NCBI GenBank assembly: GCA_023935145.1
Contig: CM043699.1
Coordinates: forward strand, 144,579,536-144,643,535
Direction of reading: 5' to 3'
DNA length: 64,000 nt
From: Bretschneidera sinensis
Taxonomy: Eukaryota; Streptophyta; Magnoliopsida; Brassicales; Akaniaceae
Program-made: the position numbers and the translations under genes
Notes under the pieces: model-generated
What the model saw: only the letters and a program-made list of their open reading frames with translations
Database searches by the model: none
What the model was told of the DNA's origin: nothing
In this document: piece after piece, positions 10,590 to 21,825 of the stretch
How the letters are laid out: every line of letters starts with the position of its first letter
Numbering within the stretch: position 1 is the first letter of the stretch

Positions 10590-11831
10590 TTAGATAGCTA
10601 GACATGGATTTTATTTGTTCAAAAGGTCATGGTTTGAAGTTTGAAATTAAACAATGTGGGTCTAAAATCTGAATCAATTAAACACACGGAAACTTGAGCA
10701 CAAACGGAAATTTCGTTTTTATGTGACTTTGATCAACAACGGGTCTCGTAAGCTTTTTTTTTTAAATTTTTTTTCTTTCTAATTTCTTAAATTTAAAAGA
10801 TGACGAAAGTGAGTTACCTTTCTGAATCAATTCCATATGTCATGTGTGGTGTTTCAGATATCATGGAACAGTATCCATGCTAGTTAGTAACTCCTAGATA
10901 CTTAAGCAGTAATTTCTGAAAACCCAAGTAATCATTTTTGTAACTTTTCAAAAAATTTCTTCTAATCCTTTCGTGTTACTATTCGAGTTTTTAAAAATTA
11001 CTACTTAAATTTTCAAAAGTTATTAGGAAATATAAATACTGTAAATGTATATATTCCTAATATAAATGATATTAAGAAATCCTAATCGTATTATAAAAAG
11101 AAAGCCCTAATTTTACTTATGTAAATAAAAAAATAGTGTTAATATCTTACAAATATAAACTTTTACTACTGCACCATTGTATAATCGGTAAATTAAAACT
11201 CTAACTTTTCTTTTAGTTTCTTCATGCACTGTTCCATGAGACCCGGAAGATCTAATAAATTCTCAATGAGACTCGACCCTAGCCTAGTCGTCTGACGCTA
11301 TGTTTGAAGTTAGAACAGAGGATTAATGGCAGTACATTGACTCTGATTAAATAGTAAAATTGAAAAGCAAATGAAACAAATGGTCGAACACGCATAAAGC
11401 ATCACATAACTAAGACTTACCACTATTTAAAGAAATTAGACGCAAACCATTTTCTTTGACTCATCATAATGCAGTATAAAGCATGGCTGACGGCTCTACA
11501 AATTTAGAGCAAAAAAGTCCAAAAAAAATAAGGAAAAGGTTTTGTTATTTCCACTAATAAATTATTTATATATAAAATTATCATATACTCACATGGTATT
11601 TATTAATTTGGGTTAATATTGTGTAGAAAATTTTTATTTTAATAATTAAAATACATAGTTAAATATATAATTATTACTCTTTATTATATTAATATAATAA
11701 TTAAAATTTTAATAAAGATATAAATTATATATTATCAAAATAATATAATAATTACTTTATGTAGTCACCAAATTAGAATTTTGTCACTATTTTGTATCTA
11801 AATTTATGCAATTCAAAATCTGAACAAAACC

Positions 11832-11858
11832 CATGCCATGCACGAGTATGCACCTAGT
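11832..11858 (+). other. Hairpin plus CTAG, Helitron-like 3' end
   Basis: GTGC/ATGCAC-type palindrome (about 11833-11843) followed 11 bases later by CTAG and a T, the usual arrangement of a Helitron 3' end. The copy B counterpart (15620-15645) has a perfect CGTGC/GCACG stem but CTTAG. No matching 5' end was found and the duplication continues past it, so this is a relic at best. Confidence 0.3.
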
Positions 11859-12539
11859 ATATATACAAAAACAGTCATTTGTACTGTGATTGTGCCACGT
11901 GTAAAAGACATTAAATTTTTATCATATAATTCTTATTAACTATCAATACAACATAATTATAATATATGGAGTAATAAATATGGATTAAATATAATATATT
12001 TTTAGAGGATTTTTTTGAGAGGGAATTAGTATAATATATAATAAATATAAATTATTTTTTAATAAACACAATTAAATAGCTAAAAAAATTATATTTACTT
12101 TTACTTACATCTTAATAATCTATTATTATTTCGTTAATAACGTATAGTTAATCACTTTATTTTATTTGTTTTAAAATTTTAAAGTTTTAACCGATTGACA
12201 CATGATTGTTAAAAATGTCAATTGATAAAAAAGTTATTTAATATAATTTTTATTTTTTTATATAAATTTCAATATTTCTTTTTAATGAAATCAAGATCGT
12301 CAAAAAGAATAAACCCATGAGGTAGCCAACTTTTTCAACATGAGCTATATCTAAATTCAAGGTCTTACGAGATAATAGCACGAAATTGAAGAAAGACGGT
12401 GAGGAGTGAATGCAATATTGAGGTGACTCAAGAATTGAGAGACAGAAGGGGAGAGAAAGATCGATAGAGAAGATTGCGAAAGACAGACAAAGCTTAGGTT
12501 TACAGAGAAAGTCGTGTGATTTGAGAGAAGAAAATGTAA

Positions 12540-13045
12540 GCGCATATTTGGGTTATAATTTTTTGTTTTTAATTTTTGAAAATTGTTTTAAAAAATATAA
12601 ACTGAAACCAATATTATTAAAAAAAAACATGTTTGTATAGGTGTAATTTGAAAACTGTTTCCAAAATAGAAAACAATATAACATTATTTGGATAATCTTA
12701 TTTTAAAAACTGTTTTGATACACATTGTAATTATTTTTAGTTTTGAGTTTAAATTTAAAATCTATGTTAATTTTATTTTTTGTATTTACTAAATACTTAA
12801 AAATAATTAATATTATTTTATTTTTAATATTTTAATATATTTTTTATATATCATAAAAGAAGAATGAAACAGATAAGTGAACCCTGATTTTAGAGTTATT
12901 TTCAAAAATTATCAGAAAACATCAATTTGGGGTTTTCAGAAAATAGTTTTAAAAAATTACTTTTGAAAACTGTTTATCAAACATTAAAAAAAATTTAATT
13001 TTCAAAAATAAAAATAATTTTCAAAAATTCCATTCAAACATGCCT
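12540..13045. mobile_element. Tourist-like MITE, about 506 bp
   Basis: The ends are imperfect inverted repeats: GCGCATATTTGGGT on the left, and AGGCATGTTTGAAT as reverse complement of the right. Both are followed by matching runs of TTTTTGAAAATT. The element is flanked by TAA on each side (12537-12539, 13046-13048), the 3-base target preference of PIF/Harbinger elements. The interior is AT-rich and has no transposase. Confidence 0.7.
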
Positions 13046-13048
13046 TAA

Positions 13049-14006
13049 AATTTGAGCAGTGAGTGTCAGACGTAGGTTTTAGAACATACAAACGGATTAA
13101 TGGTTGCAAGGCAAAATAATCTTTGAACAATACTAAACAAAAAATACTGTGGATGTGGCTTGTGTATTTATCAGCTCCCTTCGCTGAAATTAAAAGGGAA
13201 AAGGCAAGTATGGCCGATGATTTTTTATACAGACAGACACGTAAAGCAATAGAAAAAGTGACGGTTCGTTGTCTTGTATTAGGACACGGAATTCTAGACA
13301 AAGAGGAGTATTATTCTCTTTGTTTACTGTTTAAGTGCTTTGGGTTTCACGTTATGACACAGTTAAAAGCAACAAAGGAGCAGTTGAAAATTTGGAATTT
13401 CTTTATTGTATTTTGCTAATTAAACATGAGATAGTTAAAATTTTGGTGTATTTAGAATTTAGGTTTATAGAGTTTTATCTCTTTTATTTTGTATTTAAAT
13501 TTGATTATAGTGAAATTTTTTATTATCATATGTGGACATAGAAGTTTTAACTTCAAACCACGTAAATTTTCTTTGTCTATTTATTTTCCGTTTGTTTTAT
13601 TCCTAACAAATTGGTATAAGAGTCTGGTTCGAGTTGGTTGCGATCGTGTGACTCTCATGATGCTGCATCGTGGTTGAGTCTATCAATGCGAAGCATTTGT
13701 GTGTCCACGGTAGTCTGCCCTATGATGACTCCTATGATTTGCCTCTCTCATGGTTTAGCTTGTTTGGTTTCTCATGTTGATCGAGTGATCGGTGGTTTCA
13801 TTTAAATGGGAGTTTCGTATATAACTCACACAATAGAGGAGATTTGTTAGAATATCCATATGTGAGTTATCCGACATATGAAAGAAATAAAAAATAAAAG
13901 TAGCTTAGAAATTTCGATCACTCAGAAGGTTATGTTTGAGTCATATTGATACTCATTAATTTATATAAGCTACTCTTATTTTAATTTATTTTTAAATGTT
14001 TGATAA
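13049..14006. other. Possible LTR-element relic and hairpin sequence
   Basis: TTGGTATAAGAGTC at about 13610 is a one- or two-base variant of the tRNA-Met primer binding site and follows CCTAACA. AGAGGAGATT at about 13833 resembles a polypurine tract and is followed by TGTTAGAATATCC. About 13847-14035 is also self-complementary at its ends (ATATGTGAGTTATC and GATAACTCGCATAT). Either a small LTR element (TRIM-like) or a hairpin MITE would explain this. The two putative LTRs do not align well, so I leave it open. Short frames at 13123-13677 have no recognisable product. Confidence 0.35.
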
Positions 14007-14271
14007 CTCGCATATAGATATTATCCTAATATATGTCACTATTCTTCCTTCCGTAACTTTCATCATTAGCCTATTTGGTTTACAAATAACATAGAATAAA
14101 AGCGAATGAGATTAACACAATGTTATTAAAAGATTATGAGATTAAAATGTTAGATTTTTATTGGTAAAATATTTTTTTTTATTCAATCGAAAGATGCAAT
14201 TTTCTTGTCACTTCATTAGGCAAACTATATATCCATGCAACATGGGCTTTTAGAATTTATTCATCATCAAA

Positions 14272-14274
<3 letters not shown>

Positions 14275-14320
<46 letters not shown>
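14275..14320. repeat. (TA)n microsatellite
   Basis: About 23 uninterrupted TA units just downstream (3') of peptide gene copy B; not present in copy A. Confidence 0.95.
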
Positions 14321-14322
<2 letters not shown>

Positions 14323-14414
14323 TCTGCGTTTGATTCATATCCTATCAATATTAAAATAAAAAAAGAGCTATAGGCTCTTGGTTTATTGAATTGCGTGGAC
14401 ATGCTCTTGTTTAT

Positions 14415-14738
14415 TTATCTCATTAATGTCCTTGCAGCAATTTCCATTGGCTTGCCTGGATAGGAAGGTGGTGCACGAATGAGACGACCAGCAAAGTTCA
14501 TGCCATTCAACGGGCATCTACCCTTATCGGTGCCCGGTATGTATGTGCAAGGAGAGGAATGAGATGGAGTCTCCGGACCCCGTTGGAGGGACTCGAAATG
14601 AATTGGAGGAATATTATACTTCTTAAACAGCTGCTCTCCTAATTGCAAAGGCCTCATGGCTGCACCAAATTGTATGGTTGTACTACTATAAGTTATCAAC
14701 AAAAAGGTGAAGAGGAATTTTCTAACTGTTAACCCCAT
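14415..14738 (-). CDS. Small secreted peptide precursor, CTNIP/SCREW-like phytocytokine (copy B)
   Basis: A 107-residue paralogue of the gene at 10157-10480. It has the same signal peptide, the same RGPETPSHSSPCTYIPG block and the second cysteine in GRCPLNGMNFAG. I count three substitutions against copy A: Glu2 to Gly, His to Asn in the GMHFAG motif, and Phe to Ile near the C-terminus. The ORF is intact and its upstream region, including the TATA box, is conserved for several hundred bases, so both copies should be expressed alike. The His to Asn change lies within the conserved C-terminal motif and could alter receptor binding; this is inference. Confidence 0.7.
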   Translation of the reverse strand: MGLTVRKFLFTFLLITYSSTTIQFGAAMRPLQLGEQLFKKYNIPPIHFESLQRGPETPSHSSPCTYIPGTDKGRCPLNGMNFAGRLIRAPPSYPGKPMEIAARTLMR

Positions 14739-14837
14739 TTGTTTTTGTGAATTTAATTTTAAAAAAAAAGGGTTTCTTGCTTAATTTTAGCTGTGGAGGA
14801 AAGAAATTGTTGGGAGCTAGTGAATTTGATGTGTGCA

Positions 14838-14846
14838 TATTTATAG
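14838..14846 (-). promoter_or_regulatory. TATA box of peptide gene copy B
   Basis: CTATAAATA on the minus strand about 100 bases from the ATG, at the same spacing as in copy A. Confidence 0.7.
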
Positions 14847-16455
14847 TTAGATAGCTAGACATGGATTTGTTTTTGTTCAAAAGGTCATGGTTTGAAGTTT
14901 GAAATTAAACGATGTGGGTCTAAAATCTGAATCAATTAAACACACGGAAACTTGAGCACCAAACGGCAATTTCGTTCTTATGTTGGACTTTGATCAACAA
15001 CGGGTCTCGTAAGCTTTTTATAAAAGATGACGAAAGTGAGTTGCACACAACCACATGACCTTTATGAATCAATTCCATATGTCATGCGTGATCTATGAAT
15101 TGTTTAATGGGTGTTTCAGAAATCATGGAACAGTAATAACTCTTAGATACTTAAGTAGTAATTAATAATTTTTTTTAACTTTTCAAAAATTTTCTTCTAA
15201 TCTCTTTGTGTTATTACTGGAGTTTTTTTTTAAAAAAAATTCACGTAAATTTTCAATAATTATTAAAAACCACAAATATTGATTAATGGGATCTAAAAAA
15301 CCTAATAAATTCTCAATGAAACTTAATCGGATCCGACCCGACCCCAGCTTAATCATTTGATAATTTGTTAGAGTGACCGGACGGGATGTTTGCCCCATGT
15401 AGAAGTTAGAACAGAGGATTAATGGCAGCATATAAATTGACTTTGATTAAATAGTAAAAATAGGATCAAATGAAACAAATGGTCAAACACGCACAAAGCA
15501 GCACATAGATAAGACTTACTGCTAGATAAAGAAATTAGACGCAAACCATTTTCTTTAACTCATCACACAAATTTAGAGCAAAAAAAGTCCAATAAAAAGA
15601 AGGAAAACTGAACAAAATTCGTGCCATGCACGGGTATGTACTTAGTATATATACAAAAATTGAATCATTTACATTGAGATTGTACCAAGTGTAAAGGACA
15701 TTCAATTCTTATCATTTATTTTTTATTAACTGTCAATACAACATAATTATAATTATATACGGAGTACTAAATATGAATTAAGTATAATATATTTTTAGAA
15801 CGAATTAAGTATAATATATAATCGATATAAATTAATTTTTTAATAAACACACAATTAAATAATTAAAAAATTATATTTACTTTTACTTACCTCTTAATAA
15901 TCTATTATTATTTTATCTTTAACGTATAGTTAATCACTTTATTTTAAAATTTTAAAGTTTTAATCGATTGATATATGATTGCTAACAGTATCAATTGATA
16001 AAAAGATTCATCAATATAATTTTTTATTTTCTATATAGGTTTTAATATTTTTTTTTATGAAACTAGATGTTCATCGAAAAATCACATAGTGCATTAATAC
16101 TAAAAAAATTATTTCAAAATTGATTAAATTTGCATAAATTAATTTATTTTCCGATATAATACATAAAAAACTAAATTAATTTACACATAACATCCCTTTT
16201 ACTTTTAATCCATTTTTCTATTTACACAAAATATAATAAAAATATTTAAAAATAACCTACAAGTATCGGTCACCAATAATAACAATAAAAACTAGTAAAA
16301 ACATAACTAATAAAAATATATATGAAAAATGCAATCTATTCACATTTTAAAAAATGACTATAATATATATACATATTAAAAATTATCAAAATTTTTATTG
16401 GAGCAGAATAAGCAGGACTCATTTGGGCCTAGAGGAGGAGAAGAAAAGGAAAAAA

Positions 16456-16479
16456 CGCTAGAAGGAGGGCTTGAACCTC

Positions 16480-16512
<33 letters not shown>

Positions 16513-16529
16513 AACTGAGCTATTCCAGC
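16456..16529 (-). tRNA. tRNA-Asn (GTT)
   Basis: The minus strand gives a full cloverleaf of 74 bases. The acceptor stem GCTGGAA pairs with TTCTAGC and is followed by discriminator G. The D-arm is TAGCTCAGTTGGTTAGAG (A box), the anticodon loop CTGTTAA has GTT, and the T-arm contains GGTTCAAGCC (B box). There is no intron. A T-run lies directly downstream (AAAAAA at about 16450-16455 on the plus strand), a normal RNA polymerase III terminator. It is identical to the gene at 50442-50515. Confidence 0.97.
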
Positions 16530-17341
16530 TTTGATTAAACGTTTTGGTTTCTTTATATTAATATCTGATAAATATTATTATTTTATGCAATTACAAAATC
16601 TCATATTAAGGCACACTAGTACGTATCATTAACAGGAAACTAAGGTTCGGAGTTTAATATTAATACTGATAAAAATACATAACAATTACAATTGTCACTT
16701 AATTTCCTTTCCTATCTTCTCTTCTTTTTATAAACATAGAAACAAATGGTATGTGTATTGACTGTGATTACTCATAAAAAAAAAAATTAATTTCATTTTT
16801 TTTAGGGTCTGATCGTTTTATAAGAGTTCATTTTTTCTATGAATCTATAATTTTAAACTCTTAACCATTAGATTTCTTGAGAAATGATTTTTTTTTTTTG
16901 GTAGTGTAATTAGAATTTGAGTTTTCAAATAGAAACCTAATTTAAAGCGTTATTTAGTAAACCAAACGCGATATCTTAAACTAAACACGTTATATAGTAA
17001 ACTTTTTCAAATAGAAATTATTAGTTTTATAAACACCAAAACTAGTAATAGTATTAATTATGATCTCTTGTTATCTCTTTGTGGATTCAAGAAGCCCATA
17101 TGAATTTAAGGATCTCTCTAGTTGGTCAATTCTAAGGCTAACAGAGAAAGAGAGAAGCCAAAATGTTTAACTTCAAATACAATCCATGGAGATGATAGAA
17201 ATTCTTATTTAGTAATCTTCAATACAATATAGATCGAGAGAAGATGATCTCCTTATTATATATTTTAGTTGTAAATTAAACACACATGCAATAACAACAA
17301 AGCTAAAAGAATTTCGAGTTGCAGTCATTGGTGTGGGTATC

Positions 17342-17638
17342 TTAACCGATAATAGGGACCCCTGTAACAATGCCATTAGTGTCAACCCAAACACGAACCC
17401 TAGTGCATGAGAACTCTCCGGTAACTATTGTTCCTTCCAACACAATTTCAGCATTCACGTAAGGATTCTCCCTCTCGACAGTCGCTTCTGCTTCCTTCCC
17501 ATTTGCACCTAACAGTTCTGGCCATGAACTTTTACCTACACAACGACACACCCACAAAGATTGTATATATAATATCAAGTTAATTGGCATTAATCTCAAG
17601 TTTACAAGTGATTCTTTACCTTGACATTCTGGATCCAT
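17342..17638 (-). CDS. Potato inhibitor I family serine protease inhibitor
   Basis: Two exons, 17620-17638 and 17342-17535, joined across an 84-base GT-AG intron, give a 70-residue protein starting MDPECQGKSSWPELLG. This is the normal length and opening of plant potato inhibitor I (eglin/BCI) proteins. ERENP, IVLEGTIVT and RVRVWVDTNGIV are the family's core. Cys5 and Cys50 can form the usual disulphide. There is no signal peptide. The reactive loop reads GTIVT-G-E-FSC, so the residue at P1 is Gly followed by Glu. P1 is more often Leu, Met, Lys or Asp, so inhibitory specificity is uncertain. A TATA box lies about 80 bases upstream. Such genes are often wound- or pathogen-induced. No second copy is in the window. 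Confidence 0.9.
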   Translation of the reverse strand: MDPECQGKESLVNLRLMPINLILYIQSLWVCRCVGKSSWPELLGANGKEAEATVERENPYVNAEIVLEGTIVTGEFSCTRVRVWVDTNGIVTGVPIIG

Positions 17639-17714
17639 CCTTCTTATTCTTCCTTTTCACTCTCTTTGAGTTTATCTTCTGCTTTGTGATTCTTTTGTGC
17701 CGTGACAAGATTGG

Positions 17715-17723
17715 TATTTATAG
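17715..17723 (-). promoter_or_regulatory. TATA box of the protease inhibitor gene
   Basis: CTATAAATA on the minus strand, 77 bases upstream of the ATG at 17638. Confidence 0.7.
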
Positions 17724-19104
17724 AGGAGCTAGCAAGCATTTGGCTAGCTTGTAGTTGGTCATTATTGACTTTCTAGCCTTTAACCATAAAGATTTGAAGA
17801 TTTTTCCATGAATGCTTAAATTGTGTAAATTAGCTATTTTTGAATTCTGAAACTAATTAAAAAAATGGCTAAATGAAACCATTTGTTCTTGTGATTAAAT
17901 TGGTAATTTGGTCAAGCCCCTATAGTTTGATCTCTTGATCAAATTAATCGTCAAAATTTTAATTTAGTCAAATAAACTTAAGAGCTCCCTACTTTTTCTT
18001 TTATTTTTCGGTATACCGCGCTCTGCGAGCAGAGCCAGAAAACTTAACTCCAACCTAATCTCATGAATATCCTTTGCCCGTTATCTCATCATCTTTCCCG
18101 AGCGCATATCTCTAGAGCGGGAGAACCAACAAAAGAAGCATTTTTATCAATGTAATCAATTGATAATTCTCATTCATCTTCAAAAAAAAGAAGGTGGGTA
18201 ATTCGCATTCAGCACTCCATTTGAACTGCAAGCGTGGAATTTTTTGACAAATTCCGTGGCTGGTTAGTTAACAGATTACAACAATGAACCTTATCAACAC
18301 AGTAAGCAAATAAGCAACGTTATCAATGGCCGTGTGAAATGTCTACTCTCACGAATATTGCATAATTAACCAAAAAATGTGAACATTGACAAAAAAAAGC
18401 ACTGCTGTCTTTACGTGCAACCTCATCGTAGTTGATTGTTGAATGATGAACACTAAAACGATTGTGATGCCACACGCGATGCTAATATTCAACAAGATCA
18501 AGCGTTTGGATATTTTCTTTCCTTGTTATTGTTTTTTTAACAGAAATAAATTATTTATGGGCTTCTGTTTGTGACTGACGAAGCCCAATTTTATAAGCCC
18601 AGCTCCACACGAAAAGTAAAGGTGACAATGGGTCATGCCTTGCCAGCTCACGGCCCACACAAGACGGTCTACCGTGCCTTCGTACCATCCTAAATTTTTA
18701 AGTGAATTTATTTTATTTATGAATTTGTAGATCAAGTACCATTATACAAATAATAGAGTAATAATTTTTTTTCCACCATCCTAAAATATCAAATTTATCA
18801 TCATCTAATTTTTCTTGATTCATTATTTTAATATCGTGTCTTTTATCATGCCTGATCATGCCTCGTGCTCTATCTCAGACCGTGTCGTCTTAGGCCTCGT
18901 GCCGTGCTGGGCCACCGGCGATCTGATCTATTGCCGCCCCTTTAAAAAAAGTATATTTACTCAGTCGGTGGAGCAATGCATGTCACAAAATCCGACCCCA
19001 CTTATGACCCGATCCATTTTTCATAGCGGTTAGAGCATGCAAACCGTGTAAGAGTATTTTTGACCAAGAAAATGAATATCCTAATTTAATTTGCCTCATT
19101 TTTT
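17724..19104. other. Intergenic spacer
   Basis: No supported gene. Short frames at 18526-18735 and 18815-19033 lack family resemblance. The 18600-19030 part has higher GC and scattered GACC motifs, possibly old transposon sequence, unassigned. Confidence 0.55.
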
Positions 19105-19565
19105 TTTTAATAAACACACAATTAAATAGTTTAAAAAACATATTTACTTTTATTCACCTCTTAATAATTTTTTATTATTTATATTTTAACGTATAGTTAA
19201 TCTTTTTATTTTATTTCTTTTAAGTTTTAAAAATTTTAACCGATTGACATATAGTTGCTAAAAGTATTTATTGATAAAAATATTCTTTAATATAATTTTT
19301 TTTATTTTCTATGTAGATTTCAACATTTTTTATGAAACTAAACATTCATCGAAAAATCACATGATGCATTAATACTAAAAAATTTATTTCAAAATTAATT
19401 AAATTTACATACATTAATTTAATTCCAAAGATAATACATTAAAAAAACTAAATTAATTTTCACATAACATCTATTGTATCTTTAATCAATTTTTTCTATT
19501 CATGCAAAATATAATAAAAAAAATAACTTACAAGTATTAATCACCAATGATAACAATAAAACTAT
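19105..19565. repeat. Dispersed repeat, second copy of 15836-16295
   Basis: From TTTAATAAACACACAATTA on, this block aligns with 15836-16295 with small indels, including the shared ATTCATCGAAAAATCACAT string and the AACATCAxT...ATAATAAAA end. The first 230 bases also match 12055-12285. It extends beyond the peptide-gene duplication, so it is an independent AT-rich repeat family, probably a non-autonomous transposon without visible ends. Confidence 0.7.
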
Positions 19566-21825
19566 GGTAAATTACATTAATTTATTCGAAGTTAGTCTCT
19601 GGTTACATTTATCACACATAATTTTTAGAATATATACACTTATTTGTTTATCATTAGCTTTTCGTTAGTCAATTATTTAAAATCCAATCAAATCTTATAT
19701 CAAATTCATCAAAATTTATTATTGCTCTTTTAATTGACGGTTTAAATGTGTTACAAATTGCATCATGCTAATACCGGCATAGTAGCGAGCATCCTGTTCT
19801 CTTTTTCTTGAGCAATCCTCCAAGGTAAAAGACAAGCTCATCCTTGTATCCATAATTGTGGCTCTGCTTATAATTAGTTGTGAAGAAGATATAAAACAAA
19901 GTTGAACAAACCGAACAAATGAAACGACTGTAACCTAATTATGAATGTAATAAATCAACAACTGGGTACAATGACTAAATTATAATTTTGCTGATCTGTT
20001 ATTCATCAAAGCCTGAATATCAATCCTTGTTTACAATTAAGGAGAGATGAAAATGCAGTCATTTCCTCAGTAAAATGAAGACAATTACTTTACCATCAGA
20101 ATTCCACACATTATGTAAGCACCCGATCAAAAGAAAGTATTATCAAAGAATTTGAATTAAGGCAAGAAAAACAAAATTTGTTGCTTTAAAGTCCCTGAAC
20201 CATCAATCGGTGGTTAAGATTCACAGTGAAAGCTCCTTTATGCCTCTCTTTTTTTCTTTGGAGGGTTTAATTTACACACCCTAGCTATCTCTCTTCATCT
20301 TATGCAATTTTCCTTAGGGAGAAACTCGAAACCCAAAAGACCCGTGACCCAAAACTTAAATTGATTTTATGTTTCTAAAAGAAATTAAAAAGATACGTAA
20401 ATTAAAAAGTTTCCCGGGACTTAAGGAGATAAACGGGAAAATATTTAATATCAATTGTGAATGTATACTTTTGATGGTGAGAGCCACTTATATAGAGTTG
20501 TGGAGTAGAGTCCGATTAGGAAGGTGGTTTTAGTATTATGATAGGAATAATATTCTTCGGAGTTATTCACAGACTGAATTTGAATAGCAATTTATCCATA
20601 AATTGGAGTATTGTAGTAATACTGATATATTGACGTCAGATTACCAAAATGCCCTTCAATGTAAAATTACAGTAATGTCCATTGTCAAGTGCGGAGATTT
20701 GATTGGTCGATATGTCTAGATTGTGGAATTATTTTTTTGGCCTTAAAGTTTGTCACGTTTCGTAATATTATTGAAGAGAGAATTTTCTCTTACATCAGTA
20801 TGGTTCAACATTCTATTAATATGAGTAATCTCATTAATTTCAAATAAAAAAAATTGAGAAGAATAATAGATTTTGCATTGTTCTTCAAGTCACAATAAAA
20901 AAATTATTTTTAATTATCTTGAAAAATATAATGGAATGAAGTGATTATATGAAACTTAATCACAAAAATTTGGTATGAGACATAACTAGTGAGAATAACT
21001 TTATAGACCAGTTGTCTGAGATAATTTAAAACTGAATTTTGGGACTAAGAGCCATAATATTGCATATTGCATTAAAAAATTAAGGGTTGATTTATTATTA
21101 ATTAATTTTCATGGATTTGATAATATAACTCGTTTAATCCTATTATATGCAAATAAAATATTTTTTTAATTAAACATAAATATTTATTTTATTGACTCGA
21201 CCCGACCCGATATGACCCAAGACCCGATACGATCCTAGATTAAAATGACTCGAACCCGTTCTAACTCGAAGTGACCCATGACTCAAACGACCTGTGACTT
21301 AATATTTTCCACAACTAAATTCACACAAAAAAAAAAAAAAGTCATAAAGAAGATACAATCATGAATGGGTACAATTCTCTTTTCTTTTTTTTTTTTTAGA
21401 AAAAAAGGCTGAGACTGATTTAGACAAAAGGAACAACGAATTACAAGATCTATGTCAATCAGACAGGTCCATAATTCCTATAAAATTGCAATCGTCCACA
21501 AAGGTTGCTAGCTTCCTTTCTGCCTTCTTTGCTATTTGTCACGTGCTAACATCCTATGAACATCCCCGAGGATATAACATTCAATCAAGAAATCCAATAC
21601 AGGCAGCATGAGATCAGTTTCCCCGGGGCCACAAGCCCGTGATGATCACATTGGGAGATACTAATTAGGAAATTATGTCTCCTCAACTTTAACTAAAAGA
21701 TTAAGAAATGAGAGAGAGAGCTTGCAGATAACTTCCTTGCATTTTTTTTTCATTCTACAAATTGTGCTTTCAAACATCAAAAACAAGAAAATCGCAATGC
21801 CAATAGTGTAGAATTTCAATCCTCA
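19566..21825. other. Intergenic spacer, no gene seen
   Basis: AT-rich sequence without ORFs of note. A patch of repeated GACCCGA-like units (about 21185-21300), echoed at 20330-20350, is low-complexity. TATATAG at about 20490 could be a promoter element, but no coding sequence follows it. Confidence 0.5.

Larger units (their letters stand above)
9636..12285. repeat. Segmental duplication, copy A (carries peptide gene)
   Basis: Alignable with 14007-16065 in direct orientation over nearly its whole length. Shared are the peptide gene and its promoter (nearly identical), about 1 kb of 5' flank with indels, and the spacer to about 12285. Similarity is highest at the gene and lower with many small indels in the spacer, so either the duplication is not very recent or the gene is conserved by selection or conversion. 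Between 11540 and 11810 copy A holds extra AT-rich sequence. Confidence 0.85.
14007..16065. repeat. Segmental duplication, copy B (carries peptide gene)
   Basis: Direct repeat of 9636-12285. Copy B contains a long pure TA run (14275-14320) where copy A has only short A-rich sequence, and lacks some of copy A's spacer. The left edge of homology lies at the end of the hairpin sequence described for 13847-14035. Confidence 0.85.

Noticed and set aside
9532..11858. Helitron from TCTCTACTA (9532) to CTAG (11857) carrying the peptide gene
   Set aside because: The 5' string is preceded by C, it is absent from copy B, and the duplication runs past the 3' end, so the two ends do not define one element.
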